Source of the DNA: Symbiodinium kawagutii
Lineage: Eukaryota; Sar; Dinophyceae; Suessiales; Symbiodiniaceae
NCBI GenBank assembly: GCA_009767595.1
Contig: VSDK01006225.1
Coordinates: 550,209-614,208, forward strand
DNA length: 64,000 nucleotides
Direction of reading: 5' to 3'
Below are positions 24,618 through 33,119 of the stretch, piece after piece. A program made the translations under genes and the position numbers. Numbering within the stretch: the stretch's first letter is position 1; every line of letters starts with the position of its first letter. The notes under the pieces are model-generated. The model worked only from the letters and a program-made list of their open reading frames with translations. It was not told the DNA's origin and did no database searches.

Positions 24618-25039
24618 AAATAGTGATCAATGGATGGCAGCACCAAATCTTAAATAGGGGACCCCCAAAATGGTTGGGTTATTAATAAACAATTTAAGAG
24701 ACTACCAAATAGTGCTGCTTTTCGGTTCAAAAAATCGTGATCGTCAAGCTGGATGGCAGCACCGAATCGCTGGAGCTTTCGCTTCGGACTCCTACACTTG
24801 GCAAAATGTCAACCTGGCGATACCAACTGATAATCATCAGCCACTCCCCACAAGTATGAAAGCGTTAAGGCCCATTAAGATCCATCAATCACTATGGTTA
24901 TCAAACCATGAAGGTCCATGAACCATGGGTCTATAACCATTCATGAAGGTCCATTAAGTATGATGAACCCAACGGTTATAGACCTGTAATTATGATGAAT
25001 TATTAAACCATCACCAACATTCATCAACCGTCATTCACC

Positions 25040-25195
25040 AGCCCCTCTTGCCCCAAGTCGCTGCAGCAGAACCCTGTATTTCTTCTAAACACTGCTGCGA
25101 ATCGCTTCGCTTGTACGAAGGACACAACAGAGTGGTGAAACTGAGAGAATTGCTGCGAAGAGTTGCTTGGTAGTTCAATGTTGAGACCTGTCTAA
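25040..25195 (-). CDS. Exon-like segment, unknown protein
   Basis: Acceptor TTAGACAG is followed by two frames that are open to the donor-like GCTG|GTGAAT. One reads VSTLNYQATLRSNSLSFTTL and the other LNIELPSNSSQQFSQFHHS. No family is recognised and the frame cannot be chosen from the sequence alone. Confidence 0.35.
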
Positions 25196-25247
25196 CATTG
25201 ATTCTATAATGGTTGATGAATTCATTCATTGACCAACCATTCATTAC

Positions 25248-25362
25248 CTCAAGTCGCTGCGGGCTCGCCCTCGGTCCCGGTTTCAGCTTCAGGCACCGGC
25301 GCCACGGCGCCAGGCTCCTCGGTCAGCAAGCACCCCAGCCGGCACCGGTAAGGCAGCGGTAG
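25248..25362 (-). CDS. C-terminal-type exon, unknown protein
   Basis: A GC-rich island with a single open minus frame: RCRLGCLLTEEPGAVAPVP, an acidic PEAETGTEGEP tail and a stop at 25249-25251, directly before a GTAATG donor-like sequence. A similar GC-rich exon end (AGCGACTTGGGG) lies 190 bp downstream, at 25045-25195, so the two may be diverged duplicates. Confidence 0.4.
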
Positions 25363-25491
25363 TGTCAAGCTTACATGTTACTAGTTGGGTACACCAATGG
25401 TTAATAGTTAATAGTTGCTAATAGGGGATGACAACCAGCAATAGTAGTGGATATAAGGGATATACCAGCTATATATGGCTATGGGTCAATA

Positions 25492-25583
25492 TTAACCAAC
25501 CATAATAGGGGAGAATGAACAACCATTTTATAGGGAAACCACTGGTGAATGATGGGGAACCAGGGGTACGGGGTTTTGACCCA
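25492..25583. mobile_element. MITE-like family 3, reversed copy at 25.5 kb
   Basis: Opposite orientation to the other two: GGCTATGGGTCAATATTAAC at the left and GGGGTACGGGGTTTTGACCC then ATA at the right. Confidence 0.55.
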
Positions 25584-25950
25584 TATCCACATGTTACTAG
25601 TTGGGTACACCAACGATCACAACCACTGAGGAAACCACTTTTGACGGCTAAACTGGTGATCATAGTTTTAGGCTTTAGGGTACTAGTTTTAGGGAAGCCA
25701 GACCAACTAGCGTACCCTCTGGTGAACTAATCGCTTCCTACTATTACTAAACCCCCCCCTAATACAAAAAACCACCTTGGGGGTGCACTTCTGGTTTTTT
25801 CTTGGTTCTGGCCATTTGTATCTAGCAATTGAAAAATAACAGGAAAACAACATTCCCCAAGCAAAGGTTTTCCCCCCTATTATTAAAAACCTCTAGCTCA
25901 GGGGATGTTTAATATTAGGGTCCTAAACACCCAGGTGGTTTTTATCAGTA

Positions 25951-26240
25951 GGGTCCTAAATTTAATACTAGAGTCCCCTTCGTGCAATTGGTTTTTGCAC
26001 TTTGTTAAATAAATTTTTTAAAAAAGAATTTAATAAGGCAAACATTAAACGCCAAAATGGCTTTTATCATTAGGGTCCTGAATTTAATATTAGGGCCCCC
26101 TTCGTGCAGTTGGTTTTCGCAATTTGTTAAACAGATTTTAAAAGAGAATTTAATAAGGCAAACATTAAACGCCAAAATTGTTTTTATCACTAGGGTCCTA
26201 AATTTAATATTAGGGCCCCCTTCGCGCGGTTGGTTTTTAT
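25951..26240. repeat. 120-bp tandem repeat, 2.4 copies
   Basis: GGGTCCT(A/G)AATTTAATA begins units at 25951, 26073 and 26193. Each full unit contains TAATAAGGCAAACATTAAAC then GCCAAAA. A single related unit lies at 32281-32345. The two locations bracket the duplicated micro-exon genes. Confidence 0.85.
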
Positions 26241-26300
26241 TCGTCAACCTCGGTAACGGCCGTTGCTGTAGCTCGGTCAGGCAGAAAATTGCGGAGGAGG
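26238..26300 (-). CDS. Shared 63-bp exon-like block, copy 1
   Basis: This block is about 92 percent identical to 31002-31064 (5 differences in 63 by my count). One minus frame gives AIFCLTELQQRPLPRLTN, another gives FLPDRATATAVTEVDE followed by a stop. In the first frame three of the five differences are synonymous. It lies just after the YFLK exon in both copies, as expected for the next exon of a duplicated gene. Confidence 0.4.
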
Positions 26301-26437
26301 ACAAGATTCGAACAAAAGCAAACATCATATTTGATTTCATGTTCGTAAGTAACAGCTGTTCTGTCTCTACACTCACCCATATATTAAATGAATCACTTGG
26401 AAGGCCGCGATCGATAACTCACACACAGTGAAGTTAC

Positions 26438-26632
26438 CTTGAAAAATCCGGCATGGAGGCCCTTGCGCTCCTGCCATATCGCCGACGCCTTCCAACAACT
26501 ATCAAATTCTATCTTGTCCTCCTCCTTCTTCAAAAAATACTTGCCCATGAAACTAGTTTTCGCAACCCATATGCTACTGCTACCTTTCTTATTATGGCTA
26601 CAAGTTAACCCCGCTCTTATTGGGAACAGCTC
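26438..26632 (-). CDS. Micro-exon gene 1, YFLKKEE exon (paralog of 31249-31498)
   Basis: Acceptor TATTAAG and donor GTAACT bound 65 codons in phase 0. The exon begins ELFPIRAGL and contains KTSFMGKYFLKKEEDKIEFD, then CWKASAIW. The exon at 31249-31498 begins ELYVV and contains KTFYLAKYFLKEEGNKK, then VWRAAVKW, in the same order and from the same acceptor phase, so the two are paralogous. No known domain is recognised. Confidence 0.6.
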
Positions 26633-26699
26633 CTTAATACAACAAGAACCGAATATAAGCAAAGTATTTCAAAATGAAAGTGATTGAGGGCCCGACGGC

Positions 26700-26759
26700 A
26701 TCTTGCAGGTGCTTGCGCTTCTCCGCCCGCGCCGTGGCTGCGGATTTCGCGCTCGCAAT
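26700..26759 (-). CDS. Micro-exon gene 1, Lys/Ala-rich exon
   Basis: Acceptor GACTGTGAG is followed by IASAKSAATARAEKRKHLQD, a basic alanine-rich helix in a GC-rich patch. The donor is unclear (a GC or GT site near 26700). The exon sits in the same place as the QRKMRAAA-ending exon of micro-exon gene 2 (31586-31661). Confidence 0.4.
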
Positions 26760-26864
26760 CTCACAGTCGGGATCATGTGAGGTGGCCTGGCATGGAACTT
26801 CAAAGGGGACGATTGAATCAACATAGGGGAACTCTAGTTTGAATCAATGAACATTTACCCCAGC

Positions 26865-26894
26865 CTTCGGGCGGAGTTGCGAGTCATTGTAAGC
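26865..26894 (-). CDS. Micro-exon gene 1, 30-nt exon with GC donor
   Basis: Acceptor TTTCTAG and donor GCTGGG enclose ten codons in phase 0: AYNDSQLRPK. Support comes from phase continuity with its neighbours and the shared AG|GC donor pattern, since the exon is too short to judge by composition. Confidence 0.45.
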
Positions 26895-26964
26895 CTAGAA
26901 ATTGGAAATCTGGGACGATAGGCAATATTGTTACCACATAATAAGCAAAAATGATGTACCTTGC

Positions 26965-27018
26965 CTGCGCTGAGTTCAGTAAGGACTGGTGATACTTCAT
27001 GACCGAGGGGTGTCCACC
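26965..27018 (-). CDS. Micro-exon gene 1, 54-nt exon with GC donor
   Basis: Acceptor TCTGGGCAG and donor GCAAGG enclose 18 codons in phase 0: GGHPSVMKYHQSLLNSAQ. This is one of three consecutive exons here whose introns begin with GC. Confidence 0.55.
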
Positions 27019-27077
27019 CTGCCCAGATGACGAAAAGAATAATATGAATATTGAACCCAAGGCTCAAAACAACTTGC

Positions 27078-27122
27078 CTGATTGGTGGGTAGATGATTGA
27101 AAACCCTGTGTGGGTGGGCAAC
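27078..27122 (-). CDS. Micro-exon gene 1, 45-nt exon with GC donor
   Basis: Acceptor TGTCGCAG and donor GCAAGT enclose 15 codons in phase 0: VAHPHRVFNHLPTNQ. The exon follows in phase from the Lys/Ala-rich exon and precedes another 0-0 exon. Longer overlapping ORFs through the intron exist but ignore these splice signals. Confidence 0.55.
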
Positions 27123-27312
27123 CTGCGACAGACAAGGCAAATAAGAAACAACGAGCAACATCAAGCAGAACAACCCCCATAATGCATAACTAACATGCAA
27201 ACACGCCTTGGCATCAATGACCACCGGGCGGGGGCTTGGCAAAAGATCCTCCCACAAACATGGACATCTGAGCGACAACCATGTAAAACGTAAACCGGAT
27301 GAATGAACCCAC

Positions 27313-27384
27313 CTGCACTGGCTTTGCGGCCGCCTTCGGCGTTGCCGAGGCTAGTACAGCGGCTCTTTCCGCCCTTTTCTTGGC
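27313..27384 (-). CDS. Micro-exon gene 1, Lys/Ala-rich exon
   Basis: Acceptor CTTAAG and donor GTGGGT enclose exactly 24 codons, phase 0 to 0: AKKRAERAAVLASATPKAAA followed by KPVQ. It is a basic, alanine-rich helix such as is seen in histone-tail-like or nucleic-acid-binding proteins. No specific family is recognised. Confidence 0.6.
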
Positions 27385-27550
27385 CTTAAGATGTTTATTG
27401 AAGAGCGAAAGTATTTAAGTCATCAACCATGGGGCTCATTGAATGACTAAGGTGTCAGCCTTTCGCTGGTTACCAGTCCTGCCAGTAAATTGGATCAAGA
27501 ATTAACTAATTCATGGAAGCCTGAAAGGAAATTGAGCGTCGAACAATCCG

Positions 27551-27594
27551 TGGTTTCCAGGGCTCTTGCTCTTCTTGTTCCATCGGGCAGCCAT
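27551..27594 (-). CDS. Micro-exon gene 1, probable first exon
   Basis: An ATG at 27594 opens MAARWNKKSKSPGNH, a short basic N-terminus. Downstream on the same strand follow at least four phase-0 exons (27313-27384, 27078-27122, 26965-27018, 26865-26894). The exon end is not fixed: CCACG|GATTGT (a GA donor) and GGATT|GTTCGA are both possible. The start is inferred from position and the ATG only. Confidence 0.45.
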
Positions 27595-28154
27595 GGTCCT
27601 CAACGATCCGCGGGTGAATGTTCTATGGTGTAGGCCGGTGAAATAAACAAATAGTAATACTGGACATAAAGAATTTAAAATGCTTCGGTTACAGTTGCAA
27701 GGTCACTGAAGTTCCCGGCGCGAAACAAAAAGACGGAAAATGTTGCCAAGAAAGGGTACTCGAGCCAGAGCAGCTGGGGATATTCACTAAAGCACCGACC
27801 ATAAACCCATGAACAATAGATTCATACAATTCAACAGGTGGAGGCGGGATGGTTAAAAGTTGTTTAGACTTTCAGCGAGTAAAGGATACGCTCAAATAGA
27901 AATCGATGAAAAACATATGGTAAAAAACCGGGCACAGTTTTGTGTGACCCCCAACCAACGACTTTTATATAGCGGGTCGTCTTGGGGCATCTCCGTTTCC
28001 ACCACCGATGGGGTTTAACGAGCTTTTATCCATCTAGCTCGCCCCCGAAAGGCCCCCTTGGGGGGGGGAGCCCTGCACTTCGATCGATAACATCTTCAAC
28101 TAATAGCCTGGGACCCCGAGCCACCAGTTTAGTCTCTCGTGCACAGAATCTAAG

Positions 28155-28427
28155 ATGATGTTTCCTGGTGAATCCAAGGAAGAAATGTTAAACCTACAAA
28201 AACCCCTGCTCGGAGGTGGGTCTAAAATGGAAACTGCAGCCAACATAGACATATGTAGAACCAAGAAAGAAACACTATACGTATCCGCACGCGCCGATAC
28301 ATATCACTGCTGCAAAGGACATGTTATGAGGAAACACGGCTGGTCCAAATGCAAACACGCGGTTGTCCAGCACGAGCCTCACAAAGACAAGTTCAACATA
28401 AATCCATCACTATTTTGGCGTGCCTAA
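28155..28427 (+). CDS. ATG-initiated plus-strand ORF entering the satellite
   Basis: A 90-codon frame starts at ATG 28155 and includes CCKGHVMRKHGWSKCKH, with several Cys and His residues, then runs into the first partial satellite unit and stops. It may be a genuine exon captured next to the satellite or a chance frame. No upstream signal decides. Confidence 0.25.
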   Translation: MMFPGESKEEMLNLQKPLLGGGSKMETAANIDICRTKKETLYVSARADTYHCCKGHVMRKHGWSKCKHAVVQHEPHKDKFNINPSLFWRA

Positions 28428-29238
28428 ATGTCATGTATGCCACTCACAGCCCATCATTGGGTATCAACGCAGGGTCTGAAATCAAATCACCAAAGCGCAC
28501 TTGGGCCGGACAACGGCATCTCAGACCCTCTTATCCCAACTGATGCCCGACATGAGCTTCAAAAGGACAAGTTCAAAACAGACGCATTACTTCTTGGTGC
28601 GCCTAAATGTCATGTATGCCACCCACAGCCCATCGCTGGATATCAATAGGCGGTCTGAAATCATATCACCAGAGCCGACTGCAGAGATCTGAACGCTTCA
28701 GAGCTGGACAACACCATCTCAGACCCTCTTATCCTGACTGATGCCCAACATGAGCCTCACAAGGACAAGTTCAAAACAGATCCATCACTACTTCAGCGTG
28801 CCTAAACGTCATGTATGCCACCGACAGCCCATCGCTGGATATCAATAGGCGGTCTGAAATCATATCACCAGAGCCGATTGCACAGACTTGGACACTTCAG
28901 AGCTGGACAACACCATCTCAGACCCTCTTATCCTGACTGATGCCCGACATGAGCCTCACAAGGACAAATTCAAAACAGATCCATCACTACTTCAGCGTGC
29001 CTAAATGTCATGTATGCCACCGACAGCCCATCGCTGGATATCAATAGGCGGTCTGAAATCATATCACCAGAGCCGATTGCACAGACTTGGACACTTCAGA
29101 GCTGGACAACACCATCTCAGACCCTCTTATCCCAACTGATGCCCAACATGAGCCTCACAAGGACAAATTCAAAACAGATCCATCACTACTTCAGCGTGCC
29201 TAAATGTCATATACGCCACCGGCAGCCCATAATTGGGT
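28374..29238. repeat. Tandem satellite, about 199-bp unit
   Basis: The marker gcctaaatgtcatgtatgcc or a near copy recurs at 28422, 28601, 28800, 28999 and 29198. The units are 179, 199, 199 and 199 bp with partial units at both ends. Later units are more alike than the first, which suggests growth from the right. In one frame each unit begins (K)CHVCHxQPI, but 199 bp is not a multiple of three, so no long repeat protein is encoded. Confidence 0.9.
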
Positions 29239-29249
29239 ATTGCTTACAA

Positions 29250-29485
29250 ATATATTAAATGAACCCCGTCCATTTTTGGCAATCTGGGCCCATGTTAGAT
29301 GCATACCGGGGGTATCTTGAACTAAGTTGGGCCTATGTTATGCCCATACTGTGTCTATTTGAGCCAATCTGGGCCCATGTTAAGCCCAATATGGGCCGAA
29401 AAAGGAAAGATTCATTTAGGGTTGTTAGCTTGTTACAAAAATATTCAATGAACTCCGTCCAATTTGGCAATCTGGGCCCATGTTA
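29250..29485. repeat. Diverged direct repeats containing CAATCTGGGCCCATGTTA
   Basis: Two blocks beginning near 29250 and 29441 share caatctgggcccatgtta and the preceding text (aatgaac.ccgtcca..tttggc). A third short copy lies at about 29365. They flank the right side of the 199-bp satellite. Confidence 0.7.
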
Positions 29486-29795
29486 ACCGCACCAACATGA
29501 TGTAAGCAGCAGAAAGTAACGCACACTGCGTTGAATCTGCTATTGCTTCAGGCCACAGGAAGAATTCAATATTTGCAATTGATTTTGTGTTTGAGCCTGG
29601 AATGTTCATCAGTGGCTCCCATAAATAATTGTAAGTAAAGAGCTTTTTAACCATCATATTTGGCAGGGAGGAGTGTCTATATGTAGGCAGGGTTTGGCTG
29701 ATTGTAGTTAACATGAATGCTTGCTTATAAACCATGACAGGTGCCACCGCAGCCGATGTGACATCAGGGGAACCGGAAATGTGTTGTCTGCTTAC

Positions 29796-29938
29796 CGTGG
29801 ATTCCGATGCCAAATCAGAGATTCGATGAGTACTGCGCACACAAGGTCCCTGAGAAACTGATGGACTAGCTAAAGCTGAATGGGGGAAAACGTCCAAATC
29901 ATCAATGTCTTGGGAAAGTGAGTCCAATGAAGACATGC
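29796..29938 (-). CDS. Serine-rich exon, unknown protein
   Basis: Acceptor GGGTGCAG and a good donor GTAAGC bound the frame MSSLDSLSQDIDDLDVFPHS, followed by ALASPSVSQG and ISDLASEST. It is acidic and serine-rich, a likely disordered region. No family is recognised. Confidence 0.55.
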
Positions 29939-30134
29939 CTGCACCCATGATGATACGATACTCAAGGAAATCAGTGGCGAGTCCAAAGAACGATCAACAC
30001 GATGCAAATCAGAATGGTCTGTCCAATGGAAAGAATCACAAGTGCACGTGACAGCCGCAGTTGTTCCAACTTAAAGAAATGTCATAACACCAGGAAATCC
30101 TCTAGGATCAGATGTACCGTGGATGATGAGCTCG

Positions 30135-30222
30135 AAACAGGATTCACTGAGCGCCCCTCAAAGTCAAAAGAACCCATTGCTGTGGCTACCGCAGGCTCGG
30201 CCGGTTCGATGGGCTGGCGGTG
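30135..30222 (-). CDS. Exon-like segment, unknown protein
   Basis: The minus frame reads HRQPIEPAEPAVATAMGSFD, then FEGRSVNPVSSSSS, ending near TCCACG|GTACAT. The exon at 29796-29938 ends with the same TCCACG before GTAAGC, so the two may be related or joined. Confidence 0.4.
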
Positions 30223-30779
30223 ACCCGTGCAAAAGTGACAACATGTAACATACAAGTTGAACCTGACCAAGCCTAAGCCTGACAACATGTGATAGAAGCA
30301 ATGGAAAGCAAACAAAATTATTAAAATGGCATGCTGTGCAACACAATGAATGCCCACCATACTTGACCCAAAGTGTTGTGGCATGACATTTTGACATGAT
30401 CCTACACAAACATTAACGAAACTAGTACGTGACACTCGAATTCCAATATTCCAAGATAGAATGAATCAAGAGCACTTCACAAACCAGGGTAAGCATCAAA
30501 CCCTCATGGCCTCGCTAAGTCAGACATGAAAAGCATGAGGCCAACCATTGTCTCAACAGCCAATACCAAACCAATGACAAGCGTAGCCGGATATCAAATA
30601 CAACCATATAGACCCTTTTTTCAAAACATTCAAATGCCCCAACAACCCATGAATCAACCAATCAATCAACCAGTAAAGCAGTCAACTAATTGCCAAATCA
30701 GGCAACCAACCAAGTAACCAATCAAGGAAGCAACGCACAAGTCGTGCCAAGTTTGGAAAAATGCAAGTGCAGCGACTTC

Positions 30780-30860
30780 GACACAGCATGAGCACGGCAA
30801 TGCGAAGTTTTTTCTCGGAGAAAAAAATGTCGACGCACGTGGTGCCCGACGCAGCTGCCG
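30780..30860 (-). CDS. Exon-like segment related to the FVSETK exon
   Basis: The frame VDIFFSEKKLRIAVLMLC matches the order and codons of DDVIFVSETKAPN at 31.6 kb at several positions. It may belong to a third partial copy of the same gene or to a 5' exon of micro-exon gene 1. Boundaries are unclear. Confidence 0.35.
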
Positions 30861-31001
30861 CAACCACCGCCCCACCAGAGGGACATGGAGAACGATAATG
30901 TGTTTGTATGTGGATGCAACAAGAATTATGTAATGTGACATAATTCTGTTGTTAGTCTCTCTGTAGGTAAGCAATTGTTCAAGAAACAGGTGGTGTGTTT
31001 A

Positions 31002-31064
31002 TATTCGTCAACCTCGGTAGCGGCCGTGGCGGCAGCTCGGTCAAGCAGAAAATTGCGGAGGAGG
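31002..31064 (-). CDS. Shared 63-bp exon-like block, copy 2
   Basis: This is the partner of 26238-26300. The frames give AIFCLTELPPRPLPRLTN or FLLDRAAATAATEVDEYKH. Here the second frame is not closed by a stop at the same place. It lies about 190 bp downstream of the YFLK exon, as in copy 1. Confidence 0.4.
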
Positions 31065-31248
31065 GGAATATGAAATGATGCCAACAGCTAACAGTAAAGC
31101 CAATGCCATGTTGGAAACAAAGCTTTGTTGAGATGATATCGGTAAACGGATTAAGTAAAACAAGCAATTCATACTCATTCTGGTTGACGAGTATGTCAAA
31201 CGCCTTCTCAGCGAAGACATTGAGCAAGATCCGGCGGCAAGTGCTCAC

Positions 31249-31498
31249 CTTCATACACCGTTAAATCTGTGATGTGGTAGCAGGGTTGGTATTTGTCGGC
31301 TTCGCCGGGTACCACCCACTTGACCGCCGCTCGCCAAACAGAATTCATGGGCTTCTTATTCCCCTCCTCCTTCAAAAAATATTTAGCAAGGTAAAAAGTT
31401 TTGAGACGGGGGTGCCAAAGCGAACAATTCTGATGACCCCAGCGCCCCCGCCCCTTGCCGTGCTTCACAGCATCACCCATTTTCACCACGTAGAGCTC
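31249..31498 (-). CDS. Micro-exon gene 2, YFLKEEG exon (paralog of 26438-26632)
   Basis: Acceptor TACTTGAG and donor GTGAGC bound 83 codons plus one base. The protein begins ELYVVKMGDAVKHGKGRGRW and contains KTFYLAKYFLKEEGNKK, VWRAAVKW and CYHITDLTVYE. It is clearly coding by composition and by its paralog at 26.5 kb. Function is unknown. Confidence 0.65.
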
Positions 31499-31585
31499 CT
31501 CAAGTAACGGAAACAATGCTATATGACGCAAATCATTGCGGAAACCATTTCAGAAGAATTGGAATCAATGAGTTAAGGCCCTCAC

Positions 31586-31661
31586 CGCCGCGGCCCTCAT
31601 CTTGCGCTGCCCTCCAAGATTGGGGGCTTTCGTCTCGGAGACGAAAATAACGTCGTCCCCC
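31586..31661 (-). CDS. Micro-exon gene 2, FVSETK exon
   Basis: Acceptor AGATTAG and donor GTGAGG bound an exon reading DDVIFVSETKAPNLGGQRKM and then RAAA. A related stretch, VDIFFSEKKLRIAV, lies at 30780-30860. Both contain an almost perfect palindrome at the VSETK/FSEKK codons. Confidence 0.5.
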
Positions 31662-31742
31662 CTAATCTCCTGACATGTAAAGATTAACTGACAAGTAGTG
31701 GGGACGAAGAACATATTTTAGCATTCTGGTATCTGTGCTGGC

Positions 31743-31775
31743 CTGCGCTCGTCGTTCATAGTGAGCCTTCTCGGC
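31743..31775 (-). CDS. Micro-exon gene 2, 33-nt exon with GC donor
   Basis: ATTACTAG acceptor and GCCAGC donor enclose 11 codons in phase 0, AEKAHYERRAQ. It resembles the basic helices of micro-exon gene 1. Confidence 0.45.
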
Positions 31776-31860
31776 CTAGTAATGGATATTTGAGTCAGCA
31801 TCGAAACAAGAGGTTCAATGACCAAACGAAAGTTCAACGACCGCTGACTCTCAGCCCTGC

Positions 31861-31923
31861 CTTGGTCGAGCTAGCGGCGTTTGCCAACAACTCGCAGTGA
31901 AACGGATTGTCACCGTTACTCAC
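31861..31923 (-). CDS. Micro-exon gene 2, 63-nt exon with GC donor
   Basis: GGACAG acceptor and GCAGGG donor enclose 21 codons in phase 0, including NGDNPFHCELLANAASSTK. No family is recognised. Confidence 0.45.
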
Positions 31924-32001
31924 CTGTCCAAAGTTTAAATTCGCAGAAGACAAATACGCAAGACTTATTATATCTTATCACGTCATTGTTGCATGGCATG
32001 C

Positions 32002-32028
32002 CTGCGCCGGGGCATGGATCACGCGTGC
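32002..32028 (-). CDS. Micro-exon gene 2, 27-nt exon with GC donor
   Basis: TTGCCCAG acceptor and GCATGC donor enclose nine codons, ARVIHAPAQ. Support comes from the AG|GC pattern shared with its neighbours. Confidence 0.35.
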
Positions 32029-32098
32029 CTGGGCAAACATGAAAGAATAACGCATATCAAAGGAACCTAACAACAAACAAGGTCTCATGTTAACCCAC

Positions 32099-32145
32099 CT
32101 TGGCGGGACCCTCCGTGTCGATGACACGAGATTGTTGTGGCACCA
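32099..32145 (-). CDS. Micro-exon gene 2, exon
   Basis: Acceptor GGTTCCAG and donor GTGGGT enclose 47 nt with frame VPQQSRVIDTEGPAK. It precedes three micro-exons on the same strand. No family is recognised. Confidence 0.4.
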
Positions 32146-32252
32146 CTGGAACCTCGTGCCATTAGCCAATGATGAAAATCCATGAAAATCCGTAAGGTCA
32201 TCAAAAAGAAAAAACATATACACACTATAAATATAGAACTTGGACCAGTTCA

Positions 32253-32400
32253 ATTTTTAAATAGGTTTTTAAAAAGAAGTTAATAAGGCAAACATTAAAC
32301 GCCAAAATGGTTTTTATCATTTGGGTCCTAAATCTAATATTAGGGTCCCCTAATATTAAATCTCCCCCTAATATAAAAAAAAACCCTTGGGGTGCTTAGT
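32253..32400. repeat. Dispersed copy of the 120-bp repeat plus a CCCCTAATAT inverted motif
   Basis: TAATAAGGCAAACATTAAAC at 32281 and GGGTCCTAAATCTAATATTA match the 25.95-26.24 kb array. It is followed by CCCCCTAATATAAAAAAAAA and CCCTTGGGGTGC, matching text at 25.75-25.79 kb. Confidence 0.75.
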
Positions 32401-32445
32401 ATTTGGGGAGGAGGGGGGGGAGGGTTTAGTAATAGGGGGAAAAGA

Positions 32446-32541
32446 TTAACATGGCTGGCTGGAAAATCCATCATTTCAATGGATGATTTTCTAGGGATTT
32501 CCCTGACAAAATGGGTGGATTTTCCATTGCCATGTTGGTTT
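32446..32541. mobile_element. MITE-like family 2, related copy at 32.5 kb
   Basis: The left arm AACATGGCTGGCTGGAAAAT then CCATC is mirrored by GGTGGATTTTCCATTGCCAT then GTTGG. It shares the GGAAAATCCA word with family 2 but lacks the TACCCTC ends. Confidence 0.5.
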
Positions 32542-32904
32542 ACCAAAAGGGTACCCCTTAACCAACAAATGATCAATATTACCAGGGAAACGGCCAGTTT
32601 TTTGGGGTAATTAAAGGGAACCTTCAATTTCTCGTTTCTCGCCCAATGTCCACCTCTTCCTCGCTCTTCTTCTTGTCAATTTTTTCCTCAGTTGTGCTGT
32701 GCCAAGCAGAGCGCAGAGCATTGCAGTCCTAGCAGTACTGCCCCAGCAACGGAGGTTATGAACACATTTTATGACCCTTGAAATGTGACTCTCTTGATGG
32801 TCTATGAACTGGATCTTCCAAGGATTCTCACAAGAAGTGATGGGCGAACGGTTCTCCCCATGACTTGCGGCAGCCCCAAAGTCACCCCGTTTTCCCTATT
32901 GTCT

Positions 32905-33113
32905 TCACTGCAGCCAGGACACCAGCAAGCTGTCGAACTCCTGTCTGCTGAGCTCCTTCCCAAAGCTTTTTGCCTGAAGCTCCTCCTTAGCATCAAACCA
33001 AAGCTGAAGGCATCTCCCAAAGCTCTGGTCTCTAGAAACAATGCCCTTCGCTGCCGAGCTTCCGCCATTTCCTTCACCCATGCAATCTGCCAGCCCTTCT
33101 TTGCAGCCAGCTC
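32905..33113 (-). CDS. DUF3626-like gene, C-terminal exon with a frame conflict
   Basis: Acceptor TTTTCCAG opens ELAAKKGWQIAWVKEMAEAR, matching the family C-terminus (..KHGWxxSW..E). The natural continuation WFDAKEELQAKSFGKELSRQ ending FDSLLVSWLQ and a TGA at 32905 is in another frame, so a one-base change near 33035-33050 is needed to join them. Read without a shift, the frame stays open to 32802 with unconvincing sequence. Either this copy is frameshifted, the assembly has an indel, or a splice is missed. Confidence 0.6.
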
Positions 33114-33119
33114 CTGGAA

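Noticed and set aside
28374-29238. The 199-bp array as a CRISPR or a coding repeat
   Set aside because: The units are contiguous without variable spacers, and 199 is not a multiple of three, so neither reading works.
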